DNA of 64,000 bases from Alphaproteobacteria bacterium (lineage in GTDB: Bacteria; Pseudomonadota; Alphaproteobacteria; Paracaedibacterales; VGCI01), in contig JAIESE010000001.1 of NCBI GenBank assembly GCA_019746225.1, forward strand, positions 1 to 64,000, read 5' to 3'. Positions 33,702 to 42,690 of the stretch are shown one piece after another; positions within the stretch are counted from its first letter, which is position 1, and each line of letters begins with the position of its first letter. The translations under genes and the position numbers were made by a program. A model generated the notes under the pieces. It saw only the letters and a list, made by a program, of their open reading frames with translations. It was not told the DNA's origin and searched no databases.

Positions 33702-36404
33702 TTATTTCCCAAAAAACATCGGGTTTGACTTTAAATCACTTAATTTAATCTTTTCTTCTAAAAATTCATCTTCCGCGCCAAGAGAGACGAGATTCGGGAA
33801 TGTTTCATTAAATTCACGATCATTGTTCACATTATCTGATGACGAAAGTACCTTTCTGGCTTTTTCTAAAGTATTATACGGGAACCACTTTATGGGATTT
33901 TTCCTCAACTCAAGTCTTTTCAGAAGTGGCAAAGGTGGCACAACTTCCTTCCAAGTCCCTTCCATCAGCAGACATTCACTAGCAAGCAATTCTTCCAAGA
34001 CGACAAGCGTATCAAGTTTCATGAGGTTCTGCGCCCGCGTATTCGACACATCCAATTTCACGAGTTTTACAAGAGAGGCAAGAGGTCTTAATTCTTGGAT
34101 TTTCGTGTGGGAAAGATCAAGAGCCGTCAAATTACTTAAGAAACAAAGAGACTCGACTTCTTTGAGATTGATGTGGGAAAGATTAAGATCTTCCAAAATA
34201 CTCTCCTCATCCTCTCCCCAAACAGGGAGTGAGAGTATCCTTGTGTTCCCGGATCCATTAAATTTTCTAAGGGCTTTCAAGGTTGGAAGAAAATCAAAGC
34301 TCTTAAGACGATTGAATGAGAGATCTAAGGAAACGAGAGTGGTTTGAAAAGCGAACCCAAATGGAAACTTAAAAGGTTCTTCAATCCAATTATTTCCCAG
34401 GTCTAGGCAACTATAACGACTTAAGAGGGGGACGTATTGAAGATGATCCTCAACCCTCACAAGGCACATGGTGTGCACATGTCTGTCTTTCAATTCAAGA
34501 CTTCTCAATTCAATCTCCTCTTCCCTTGAGGTTGATACACCCAGCTCCGGCTCGGGGGGAAGCGTTTTGAACCTTAGAAGCTCAATGGGGGCAGGCAGAA
34601 GACTTGGCAGTACTGAGGGCAACAGGGAGGCTTTTGGCTTTGTTTGAAGTTTTTGGAAGTTAATTCCAATATCTTTGTGCAATTTCTCATTTTTTTCCGC
34701 TTCCTTTTTATATTCCTCACGAAGCGACAATAATTCCACAGGACTCATCTCATCTAGTCTCAACTTTCTCAGGCGCTCTTCCCACTTCTTTTTGACCGCT
34801 GGATTATGCAATTGGGCCATAACCTTATGCCAATGACTTCGATGAAATCTCATGTGCTCAGGCGCTCTTATATTCCCATTGTAAAATGTTGTTTGAAAGG
34901 GACGCTGAAAATCTCTTCTCGGCCTATTGCCAAGCTCAAGAGGCTCATCGGCTCCAAGAGTCGTGACCACGCCCTCCTCGGATGTACGAAAGATCTCGAA
35001 AAAGGTTTTAGCACAGGATAAATTGCCGGACACATCACAAAAATTGGCATCATTTTCACTATCTATGTTAGCCAAATCACCCAAAGATTCTTGGAATTTG
35101 ATAATAGTGTCCCACCACGTCTCTGCTAAAAATTTTCCAAAATCATCACTCCCCAACAGGCGATGAGTTTTCTCTTTATCCGTTGCGGAATCCATCAAAG
35201 GATGTCGAGCCAGGGAGGGTGGCGTTGTCCAACTCTTCTGAATATCATCTTGTACGGTTTGAAAAGTGGTCCCATAGCAATAATCTGACCAATCTGTCAA
35301 GCTTACGACATGCTTAACCTTTTCTCGATAATCCCGTTTATATCTTGTGAGAGCATCTTTCAACTTTCTATTAAAGTCATGTGCACGACCATTTCTTCCC
35401 TGAAGTACTTTGTCTTTACTCTTCTTTGATTTCAGCATATGCGTCCGTATTATGAGCTCGAGGGGATCATCCCCAATTGTAAATCCTTTAACCCTGTTCT
35501 TCTTATTTTCAAGATCTGCTGAAGTTGAGTGCAGGATGGTAATCTTTCTCGGATCATCGGCCAAGTCTCTGAGGTCTGAATCATAGATCAACTCTTCGAG
35601 TTCTGCCTGGGTGCGGAAAATAATAACACGGTCCCCCCTATCATCAACATCAACACGTAAAGGATGATCAGCCAACAACTTTTTCAATATTCGATCAAAA
35701 GCATCTTTTGCTTTCTTACATTCTTTTAATGCGGCCGAAAAATGAGTCGTATCCGGTACTTCTGTCCTCTCTTGAACGACAAGTGATTCCTTTAATTCTG
35801 CTTTTTGGTCTTTCTCCTGGTCCTCAAAACCAGATAGGTTGGATAAGGAATTAATTGAGGCGAGAAGATCTCTGGAAGCATCCTCTACAAGAGCAGTTGT
35901 CTGAGTATGTTTCTCATTCCAAGCTTTTGTTTCAGCCGTATACTTTATTTCGGCCTCCTGCAACCGTTTCAAAGCAACATCGTAGGCTTTAAACTCCTCA
36001 ACTTTCTTTCTCAGCCGCTTCTTAACTTTTTCTCCCGAAAAAGGGAGGTGCTTTTTCCCTGTGATTTTATTGAAGGAAGAGGGTTGTTTTTGAGAAAAGG
36101 AAACACCGTAATAATCGTCATAAAACTCTGTATCAGCCTTCCCATAAATCGACGAGACAACTACGGCATTTTCACCGGTTTGATCTTTTAAGCCCAACTC
36201 AAGGCACCAGTAGCGAAAGTCAATGACCGGCTCATTCATGAGTTCTAAAACTTCACGACTTTCGACACGCAAAAGACTGCCAGGACGTTTGTCCTCTCCT
36301 GCATAGTCTCTTGAGCTTGTATCATCCATAGCGTTGCCATGCTCGACTACTAAGAAACTTAAAGTGACTGCCAAAACTTGAGGGATAATTTTCATGTCTT
36401 TCAT
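33702..36404 (-). CDS. Large secreted leucine-rich-repeat protein
   Basis: The 900-residue protein has a signal peptide (MKIIPQVLAVTLSFLVVEHG, possibly starting at the fourth codon), a long helical region with coiled-coil character (residues about 100-210 and 575-610), and a C-terminal LRR domain of about seven repeats from about residue 660 (LVSLDLSFNRLKSFDFLPTL, LEDLNLSHINLKEVESLCFL, LTALDLSHTKIQELRPLASL, LVKLDVSNTRAQNL, LKRLELRKNPIKWFP). The repeats resemble internalin-type LRRs, which mediate protein-protein contact, often with host proteins. The upstream LRR gene has a similar plan. The target and the export route are unknown. Confidence 0.82.
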   Translation of the reverse strand: MKDMKIIPQVLAVTLSFLVVEHGNAMDDTSSRDYAGEDKRPGSLLRVESREVLELMNEPVIDFRYWCLELGLKDQTGENAVVVSSIYGKADTEFYDDYYGVSFSQKQPSSFNKITGKKHLPFSGEKVKKRLRKKVEEFKAYDVALKRLQEAEIKYTAETKAWNEKHTQTTALVEDASRDLLASINSLSNLSGFEDQEKDQKAELKESLVVQERTEVPDTTHFSAALKECKKAKDAFDRILKKLLADHPLRVDVDDRGDRVIIFRTQAELEELIYDSDLRDLADDPRKITILHSTSADLENKKNRVKGFTIGDDPLELIIRTHMLKSKKSKDKVLQGRNGRAHDFNRKLKDALTRYKRDYREKVKHVVSLTDWSDYCYGTTFQTVQDDIQKSWTTPPSLARHPLMDSATDKEKTHRLLGSDDFGKFLAETWWDTIIKFQESLGDLANIDSENDANFCDVSGNLSCAKTFFEIFRTSEEGVVTTLGADEPLELGNRPRRDFQRPFQTTFYNGNIRAPEHMRFHRSHWHKVMAQLHNPAVKKKWEERLRKLRLDEMSPVELLSLREEYKKEAEKNEKLHKDIGINFQKLQTKPKASLLPSVLPSLLPAPIELLRFKTLPPEPELGVSTSREEEIELRSLELKDRHVHTMCLVRVEDHLQYVPLLSRYSCLDLGNNWIEEPFKFPFGFAFQTTLVSLDLSFNRLKSFDFLPTLKALRKFNGSGNTRILSLPVWGEDEESILEDLNLSHINLKEVESLCFLSNLTALDLSHTKIQELRPLASLVKLVKLDVSNTRAQNLMKLDTLVVLEELLASECLLMEGTWKEVVPPLPLLKRLELRKNPIKWFPYNTLEKARKVLSSSDNVNNDREFNETFPNLVSLGAEDEFLEEKIKLSDLKSNPMFFGK

Positions 36405-36413
36405 CCTTACACT

Positions 36414-37376
36414 TTAATTTTCATCATCATTAATAGAACCCACAGCGTGACCTAACGGGGCTTCTTCAAGGACAAAATTGTCAACCTTGAAAGTTTTAAT
36501 CAGGGGATACATTTCTCGAACTGTGGGAAATGTCTCCTTAAAGAGTTCGGTGTTCACCTGAAGCGGTTCCATCTGGAGGTTAGGGTTGCCTCTTCCATTA
36601 AAAGTAACGAGGCGAGGCAAGCTTGGAAGCACATAACCCAGCGCGCCCTGAAGTCCCACATTCGCAACGTTAAGAAACGTCAAATTTCCTAAAGAAGAAA
36701 GACCCCCAAGGTTATCAAACGTGTTGTCAGAAATATCGAGTTCGAGAAGACCGGTCAATTGTCCAAGAATACTTGTCGTTTCATATTTATTTCCTTGAAG
36801 CTGATTCCCAGAGACATTTAACTTATCTAAGTTACACGGTATTTCCCCTAAAGGAGACAATTTTTGCAAGCGATTTCCCGCCACATTAAGAGTGTGAAGA
36901 TAAGGTAATATATTTCTAAGACAGTCAAGACTGGTCAACTGATTGTTGCTTAAATCAAGATGGAATATATGTGTTGAAAATACAAGTGGGTCTGGGTTAA
37001 GGAGAAGATTATGACTCAGATTGACCGTGTCTAAGTAGTAAAAAGTGTAAGAGCGACCCGGACCATTCCCCATCCATTCTTGGACAATCAGATCTTTATC
37101 TGTAAACTCTCGGGCACTTAAATTAACCACTTCAGACTTTTTTCGAGGAAGTCTGCTCGATTCGGGCTGGAACCTTTTATCCAGCATTCCTAAAGGACTC
37201 GGAATTGTCGACCAATCAAATTGACCTTTCATAAGGTCTGTACAAATCCTTCGTTGCTCTGTGAGCAATTCCTCATACTTATTAAGGAGTTTGCAATATT
37301 TAGCAACATTGAGGGGATCCAATTCAGGCTTGTTCTGATAAGACAAATGCGGTGCATCATTAGGTGTAATGGGCAA
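36414..37376 (-). CDS. C-terminal LRR part of a frameshifted secreted protein
   Basis: This 320-residue frame has only a TTG as possible start and no signal peptide, but carries about seven LRRs (VNLSHNLLLNPDPLVFSTHI, LDLSNNQLTSLDCLRNILPY, LNVAGNRLQKLSPLGEI, LNVSGNQLQG, LELDISDNTFDNLGGL). The frame extends upstream in sequence (ASFEKRPQSPAL) to a TAA around 37415, exactly where the reading frame of the gene before it loses sense. Together they would make one protein of about 860 residues, like the neighbour at 33702. A single-base indel near the TTTT run at about 37400-37408 explains the split. It is probably not translated by itself, unless ribosomes shift frame. Confidence 0.7.
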   Translation of the reverse strand: MPITPNDAPHLSYQNKPELDPLNVAKYCKLLNKYEELLTEQRRICTDLMKGQFDWSTIPSPLGMLDKRFQPESSRLPRKKSEVVNLSAREFTDKDLIVQEWMGNGPGRSYTFYYLDTVNLSHNLLLNPDPLVFSTHIFHLDLSNNQLTSLDCLRNILPYLHTLNVAGNRLQKLSPLGEIPCNLDKLNVSGNQLQGNKYETTSILGQLTGLLELDISDNTFDNLGGLSSLGNLTFLNVANVGLQGALGYVLPSLPRLVTFNGRGNPNLQMEPLQVNTELFKETFPTVREMYPLIKTFKVDNFVLEEAPLGHAVGSINDDEN

Positions 37377-39016
37377 TGCCGGGGATTGTGGCCTCTTCTC
37401 AAAAGAAGCTTACTTTGACCCTGATGTAATTCCTCGAGGATAAGAATAAAATGTGCCCGATGAAGGGTAACAGGATCAGACACTAGCCGCACCTCATCAA
37501 CATTACTCCCTTTAAAAACATTTAAAAAATGAATTGGACGTTTCACAATAGGAGCTTCTTCTTTATCTATAAAATCAGGCAACGTTTTAAATCTTAGATC
37601 AATCAGAAGTTGGGAATTATCTCTGGGAGCATCGTCATCGTGCAACTCATCCATAATAAATACACGATGATTCACCACCTCAACAGGAACGATTCCCTTT
37701 CTTTCCTGTTGAGCAATCAGTTTATCAAAACGAGTGATTTTGCTCCATATTTTGCGCCTAAATTTACCCAATTGATCTTTATTGAACTTAGCAAGAGCGT
37801 ACCCTTGATCTGTTGTTTCGTCTCTTTCTCTCTCGCGGCAGGAACGAATCGGGTATCTCGCATAAATGCCATCTATACACTCCCAAATGGTATTTCCCAT
37901 GCACCACCATTTTTTGAAAGGCAAGGTTCCTGTCCACCCACTCACTTGAGGGTGAAAATAAAAACGATGCGTCGAACAAATTTCTTTAAAGAACTCTTGC
38001 TCAACATGTATATCTTGGACAAGCCTCACGAGCATAGAGATCGCGATATCTAGGTCTACAGGACTAGAAATCACAACGCCTTTTTCATTTTTTTCTTGCC
38101 GGCGAGGCTCTACTCTTACCTTTGGTTTTGAACTGTAATATGCCAGATCCAACTTAATGGGTTTTGGAACAGCAAAGTCTCTTTGCATATCATCCCAGGA
38201 AAGCTTCGGATGCAACTGCATGTATTTCTTCTTGATAGCCTCCAGTGCTCGTTCGGCAACGGTATCATTTTCTTGGGCTTTTGCTAAAATTTCTACAGCG
38301 ACCGGCTTCTTCTGTTTTCTAGACAACCTTTCTTGCGTTTTCCCTTTCAATAAGATTGCATCTCGCAAAGGCTCCCAGTGTTCCCCGCGCTTCTCATGCC
38401 ACTTTACAAGCTCTTTTCCAACTTTGTTCTGAAGCTCACTCATCGAGGGTTGTGGGGTGATGCCTTTAAAGGTTTCTTCATTGAAGAGAAACTTGTGTGG
38501 TAAGGGGCAAGAGGTCCCATCTCCCCAATCCTTTAAGCAACTGATTAGGCGAAAATCAAAGGGAAATACTTCCCCCTCTTCATCCGTATTGTCGCTCATC
38601 GGGGATGATCTCACCTCACTTGGTTGTGGACTCGCCTCCGCTATAGCCATTTCGCCTTTCGCATCATCTCTTCCTTCCCTTTTCAAAGGATTTTGAGATT
38701 TCCGCCTTGATGCTAATTTAATAGGGGGGCGTTGTGCCTTCACCCAACCGCCTCTAGCAGGCAATGGACCCTCCGAGGCCATTGCCGGAGCCGGGACCAT
38801 GGCCGAATCTTGAGAAACAACTCCTGGACCTGAATCTTTCTCATCATCAAGCATACTTTGCATATCAGCTTCCGTTAAGGGCGTTGCTGACTCTGTATCG
38901 CTCATTCTAAAGACATTATCGTCAATCTTATCGTCAATCTTTTCAGCAGCTTTTACGTCACTGAAGATCGACACAAATAAACTCAATGCACATAATTTGA
39001 AGATGAACTTTTTCAT
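37229..39016 (-). CDS. N-terminal part of a frameshifted secreted LRR protein
   Basis: The 595-residue frame starts with a signal peptide (MKKFIFKLCALSLFVSIFSD) and has an acidic disordered region, then a largely helical domain. About the last 60 residues, after LEELHQGQSK, have the composition of an out-of-frame read (rich in H, R, C, S) and overlap the start of the downstream LRR frame. The region RVFIMDELHDDD through HRAHFILILEEL resembles a segment of the 900-residue neighbour (RVIIFRTQAELEEL through LELIIRTHML), so the two are probably paralogues. As it stands the gene would make a truncated secreted protein without LRRs. Confidence 0.7.
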   Translation of the reverse strand: MKKFIFKLCALSLFVSIFSDVKAAEKIDDKIDDNVFRMSDTESATPLTEADMQSMLDDEKDSGPGVVSQDSAMVPAPAMASEGPLPARGGWVKAQRPPIKLASRRKSQNPLKREGRDDAKGEMAIAEASPQPSEVRSSPMSDNTDEEGEVFPFDFRLISCLKDWGDGTSCPLPHKFLFNEETFKGITPQPSMSELQNKVGKELVKWHEKRGEHWEPLRDAILLKGKTQERLSRKQKKPVAVEILAKAQENDTVAERALEAIKKKYMQLHPKLSWDDMQRDFAVPKPIKLDLAYYSSKPKVRVEPRRQEKNEKGVVISSPVDLDIAISMLVRLVQDIHVEQEFFKEICSTHRFYFHPQVSGWTGTLPFKKWWCMGNTIWECIDGIYARYPIRSCRERERDETTDQGYALAKFNKDQLGKFRRKIWSKITRFDKLIAQQERKGIVPVEVVNHRVFIMDELHDDDAPRDNSQLLIDLRFKTLPDFIDKEEAPIVKRPIHFLNVFKGSNVDEVRLVSDPVTLHRAHFILILEELHQGQSKLLLRRGHNPRHCPLHLMMHRICLIRTSLNWIPSMLLNIANSLISMRNCSQSNEGFVQTL

Positions 39017-39153
39017 GAGAATGCCTTCTTATTGTTTTAAATTTTAAGAAAGTTATTCTTAAAAGATATTCAGAGCATGGGGAACTGTCAATAGGGGAGA
39101 ACTCAAGACTGTTGAAAACGTAAATATTCTCCAGGATTTATCTCCCATCTTGC

Positions 39154-39282
39154 CGTCATTGCGAGCGAAGCGAAGCAATCCAGGAGCCAAGGACAAGCTA
39201 TTAAAAGCAAAATTTCTAGGGGATAATGCTTCCAGATCTCTTAATGTTGCCCCTGGATTGCTTCGCTTCGCTCGCAATGACG
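39154..39282. repeat. 129-bp element with perfect 31-bp inverted ends (MITE-like)
   Basis: The left arm 39154-39184 begins CGTCATTGCGAGCGAAGCG and the right arm 39252-39282 is its exact reverse complement, with 67 bases between. The arm is the widespread ATTGCGAGCGAAGCGAAGCAATCC repeat family of intracellular and other proteobacteria; its spurious translation gives the familiar LLRFARND. It lies between the LRR gene and the GFA-like gene. No transposase is seen, so it would have been moved in trans. Confidence 0.8.
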
Positions 39283-39313
39283 ATTAACTTATTAATTTTA
39301 AAGGATAAAAGTC

Positions 39314-39820
39314 TTACTCTTCCTTCCCCTCAACCCCATACACCCCGTGGTCTTTATGCCATCCTTCAATGGAATCCTCAGGATATTGGGCAATATATCG
39401 CTCCTTTTTGCCTTTAGGTATTTCGCACCACTTGGCGGCAAAGTCGAGCATCATATGGATGCGCTCAAGGGGCTTTGGTAAGGGGGTGTCAATGGCAGAT
39501 GCAAAGGGATAAACCCAATCCGGCCATTGCGGATCCGATATCCACAAACAGCTGGCGCAGATTTTGCAAAAATGACGTTGTCCAGAACTTTCCTCAAAGG
39601 TGCCGGTCATTTTCCCTGGCATGCGGGCTCGGTAAATGCTGACATGCTCCCTTCCCTCAACTTTGAAGGTATTTGCTTGGCCCATAATGTTGATAGCATA
39701 CCCGCCACCGCCTGCAGTTTTGCGACATATGGAACAATAGCAATACATAAAGGGATAAGGCGTGAAGGATTCCACCTCAAAGCGGACAGATTGACAATGA
39801 CAAGAACCGATTAGTTTCAT
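39314..39820 (-). CDS. GFA/CENP-V family zinc protein
   Basis: The 168-residue protein has the zinc-binding cysteines of the glutathione-dependent formaldehyde-activating enzyme family: GSCHCQSVRFEVE near the N terminus, CYCSICRKTAGG, and FCKICASCLWISD. The fold is the Mss4-like beta sandwich. Relatives with these motifs are very common and mostly uncharacterised; the original claim of S-hydroxymethylglutathione formation is disputed, so the substrate is open. The C-terminal half (DSIEGWHKDHGVYG) is usual for one subgroup. It is a single cytoplasmic gene. Confidence 0.82.
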   Translation of the reverse strand: MKLIGSCHCQSVRFEVESFTPYPFMYCYCSICRKTAGGGGYAINIMGQANTFKVEGREHVSIYRARMPGKMTGTFEESSGQRHFCKICASCLWISDPQWPDWVYPFASAIDTPLPKPLERIHMMLDFAAKWCEIPKGKKERYIAQYPEDSIEGWHKDHGVYGVEGKEE

Positions 39821-39846
39821 GAATTCTATAACTCACCTTACTCCAG

Positions 39847-41190
39847 TTATTTGATTAAATTCTTTACTATCTCCCCCTCTAGGATCTCTTTAATTCCAGT
39901 AATATCTTGAAATGTAGACTCGATATCATCATGACCGTTTAGTAACCTCTCGGCTGTGCTCCCTAAAATTGAACCTAATGATGAAGCAGATTGGGGCACT
40001 GGGTAATACCAATTAAATAATTTTCTTGTTACCCCTAACGGAATTTCATGAATTTTAAAATAGCAACCAACTGCCATTACCAATGCCGAGTCGAGCCGGA
40101 AAAGGACATCCCAGCAGGAATAAAGAGCTAAAGAGCTTAAGGCTACTTTAGAAAGGTTCTGGTATCTGCTGAACCACATATCCCTCTTCTCAGTTTGTGA
40201 TTTTTCATCCCAAAGCTTAACGCGTTCATTTATGCCAGCGACAACTTCACCCCAACCACTAGGGCTCTCATGACTCTCCGCATCATTTGGTTCTCTCAAT
40301 AATTTATTGATTGCCTGATTTATTTGTGTGGTCCCGATAGGTCTATGACCAAGATTAAAAATCCCAATGATGTCACCATCGTTATTCCTCAACCCAGATC
40401 CGCTAAACCCAGGCGTGATAAATGAAACATAGGAGGGTTCCTTAATGTCATTAAATGACACCACAGCTATGCTTTCCGTTATCTTACCATCTCCATCTTT
40501 AGAGGACGAAACCCCGCCTTCCCTTATTCTGACTTCTCTATAATGTCTTCGAATGCGATCCATCTCAAAGGTGATATGACCATCCTCATGAACTTTTACC
40601 AACATGCCATAACCAGAAAGGCTAAGATTCGTTTTAGAGCTCGTAAAATGACGTCCAAGGCCTTCAAAGAAGCCAAATTTGGAAGATGCAATTTTTGAAG
40701 GAACTACTTCTTCGGGGTATGTTCCTAGAATAAGACATGCGATATCATGTTTCGTAAGCACACCCTTAGCATTGGTATATTCAGGTAGAGCAATAATTTG
40801 AACGACATTGTAATAGCGGTCTGAAGTTTCAAACTTAACCGTATACTTCGCTGGGATTTCAACAACATGAAGCGCTGTTAAAACATACTTTAATGTTTCG
40901 CCTGAAGGAGAAAGAAAAGAAACTAAAACACCCGATCCAATCATTTTAGAATGGCCGCCACCAGGCATTTCAACTATACCACTTTGAATGAGACAGGTTG
41001 ATTGATGTTTACGGTTTACGTCTGGGTCCTCGAGGATTCTAAAAAACCGAGATTGGTCTTGTGTCTCATCAAGGTGAGCATAGCATACTTTAGGATTTCT
41101 ATCCCCTAAAGTATCCTCTCGACCGGCAGCATTGGCTTCAGAAAATATGAGCCCAAATCCCAAAATTATCAATATTATCGCTTTATTCAT
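39847..41190 (-). CDS. Secreted trypsin-like serine protease
   Basis: The 447-residue protein starts with a signal peptide (IILIILGFGLIFSEANAAG) and has a chymotrypsin-fold catalytic triad: H in LTALHVVEI, D in KHDIACLILG, and S in TPGFSGSGLRN. The protease domain covers roughly residues 60-290. The C-terminal 150 residues contain a possible hydrophobic segment (LSSLALYSCWDVLFRLDSAL) and no PDZ domain, so it is not DegP/HtrA. Location in the periplasm or beyond is likely. Intracellular bacteria secrete such proteases, but no substrate can be proposed. Confidence 0.83.
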   Translation of the reverse strand: MNKAIILIILGFGLIFSEANAAGREDTLGDRNPKVCYAHLDETQDQSRFFRILEDPDVNRKHQSTCLIQSGIVEMPGGGHSKMIGSGVLVSFLSPSGETLKYVLTALHVVEIPAKYTVKFETSDRYYNVVQIIALPEYTNAKGVLTKHDIACLILGTYPEEVVPSKIASSKFGFFEGLGRHFTSSKTNLSLSGYGMLVKVHEDGHITFEMDRIRRHYREVRIREGGVSSSKDGDGKITESIAVVSFNDIKEPSYVSFITPGFSGSGLRNNDGDIIGIFNLGHRPIGTTQINQAINKLLREPNDAESHESPSGWGEVVAGINERVKLWDEKSQTEKRDMWFSRYQNLSKVALSSLALYSCWDVLFRLDSALVMAVGCYFKIHEIPLGVTRKLFNWYYPVPQSASSLGSILGSTAERLLNGHDDIESTFQDITGIKEILEGEIVKNLIK

Positions 41191-41594
41191 GACTTAACTA
41201 TTTCCTCAATTTATTCCAAATTATTCACAGTAATATTGTTCGCAATTTATACTTAATATTATGGTTTTGCAAGTAAATTTAATAAATACTTAACTGCACT
41301 TTAAAAGGGGGGATACATTACCAACATTCTTATTTTTCCTCTCTTCTCTTATTGGGAGAGCCTCGTTATCAACCAAGTTTGCCAATCATAAGGCCCAAGC
41401 AGCCGTAGATCAAGGACTGACCTGATGGTCTATAGGCTCGTTTCAAGGAAGGGCGTATGCCCTAATTTTGAGATTAAAAAGGGAATGAAAACAACTGAAA
41501 ATATTAATTTTCCGTTAAGCCATCTTGATTTCTTGACCTTTCGCCCTAATTTAATAGGTGTAGGCATCATTATCCACCACGAGACGAGGAGACG
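41191..41594. other. 404-bp divergent intergenic region
   Basis: Between the protease gene (leftward) and the SDR gene (rightward). It is AT-rich near the protease start. It contains a small hairpin at 41450-41463 (AGGGC-GTAT-GCCCT, followed by TAATTTT), which may end an untranslated transcript or be chance. TTGACC at about 41535 has no convincing -10 partner. No ORF or known RNA is seen. Confidence 0.5.
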
Positions 41595-42389
41595 TTGAAA
41601 AAATACGACGGATACGCTCTCATTACAGGGGGATCAAGCGGTATTGGACTTGCCTTTGCCCATGAATTGGCGGCAAGAGGGTATGATCTTGTTCTTGTTG
41701 CAAGGGACAAAGCAAAATTAACTGCTGCAAAAAAGAGCATTCAAACCATGCATTCCGTTAAGGTCATAACCTTGAGTCAAGATCTAACGAAAGGAGATTC
41801 TGCTGACAAAATTTATAAGTTTCTTCACGCAAAGAAAATCCACATTGGCCTCTTGGTGAATAATGCTGGATTTGGATCTTTTGGCTATTTTCATCAGCAA
41901 GATCGCATGAAAACACTCCATATGATTAACACCATGTGTTTGGGTTATACAGATTTAACCTACAGGTTAATTCCTGCCATGCTTGAAAGATCGTCAGGTG
42001 GCATTATATTTATTTCTAGCATACTTGCTCTTGTTCCAGGTCCACTCCTTGCTGTTTACGCCGCTTCAAAAGCTTATGTTTTAAAACTTGGAATCAGTCT
42101 TCATATCGAGTATGGGAGCAAAGGAATCGATGTTTTAACCGTATGCCCTGGGCCCATTGATACCAACTTTTATAGAACCGAGAACATTCCAAAACCCAAA
42201 ACAAATCTCTTACCTCCAAGTGTCGTTGCAAAGAAGTCTTTGAAAGCGCTCGGAAACAAGATAGCTATATCAGTGCCAAGCGATCTTCTCCTAAGAATTC
42301 TGCCCATTCTTAATAAACTTCTATCCTTAAAGATAATGGAAAAATTAACAAAGAAGGCCTACAAAGACCTCTTTAACGTCGACCTTTAA
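41595..42389 (+). CDS. Short-chain dehydrogenase/reductase
   Basis: The 264-residue classical SDR has ALITGGSSGIGLAFAHELA (cofactor loop TGxxxGIG), LLVNNAGFGSFG (NNAG), the catalytic serine in GIIFISSILA and YAASKAYV (YxxxK), then TVCPGPIDTNF. Cofactor preference is probably NADP, from the ARDK following the second strand. The start is TTG, preceded by GAGGAG at rather short spacing (3 bases); no better start exists. The C-terminal part resembles fatty-acyl or ketone reductases of the YqjQ/DltE group, but no substrate can be assigned. Confidence 0.87.
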   Translation: MKKYDGYALITGGSSGIGLAFAHELAARGYDLVLVARDKAKLTAAKKSIQTMHSVKVITLSQDLTKGDSADKIYKFLHAKKIHIGLLVNNAGFGSFGYFHQQDRMKTLHMINTMCLGYTDLTYRLIPAMLERSSGGIIFISSILALVPGPLLAVYAASKAYVLKLGISLHIEYGSKGIDVLTVCPGPIDTNFYRTENIPKPKTNLLPPSVVAKKSLKALGNKIAISVPSDLLLRILPILNKLLSLKIMEKLTKKAYKDLFNVDL

Positions 42390-42690
42390 CCACCCCTCCT
42401 CGCAAAATCAAGAAGGGAGGTTTCATTTACATTGTCTCGACAGCTTCTGAAATCTCTGCCATCGTAATGCCCATTTCACGAAGAAGCGACATTTGCATCA
42501 CACACACCTGAATCAAAAACTTGATCTCAACAATTCTTGAGGGCGCATAATTGAGTCATAGGTTAGCTTCAGGTCCCTTCTCCTTAGATCCTTTTACGAT
42601 GAAATGCTATTTTTTAAATAAGACTCATCAATATGCTGCCGGATAGTGCCTTTCGGGGATCATTATTTAGTTGTAATGCACGCTCGCCCC
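42390..42690. other. 301-bp intergenic region with a possible gene remnant
   Basis: On the minus strand about 42430-42560 translates without stops into a peptide ending SLLREMGITMAEISEAVETM and then TAA, which has the look of a protein C terminus, but there is no start codon and a TGA lies just upstream in frame. It may be the tail of a decayed gene. Nothing else is recognisable. Confidence 0.35.

Noticed and set aside
37395..37420. Programmed -1 ribosomal frameshifting in the LRR gene
   Set aside because: No X XXY YYZ heptamer in frame and no clear downstream stem or pseudoknot; an indel is simpler.
39059..39277. A 72-residue minus-strand ORF
   Set aside because: It is a translation of the inverted-repeat element (LLRFARND type peptide), not a gene.
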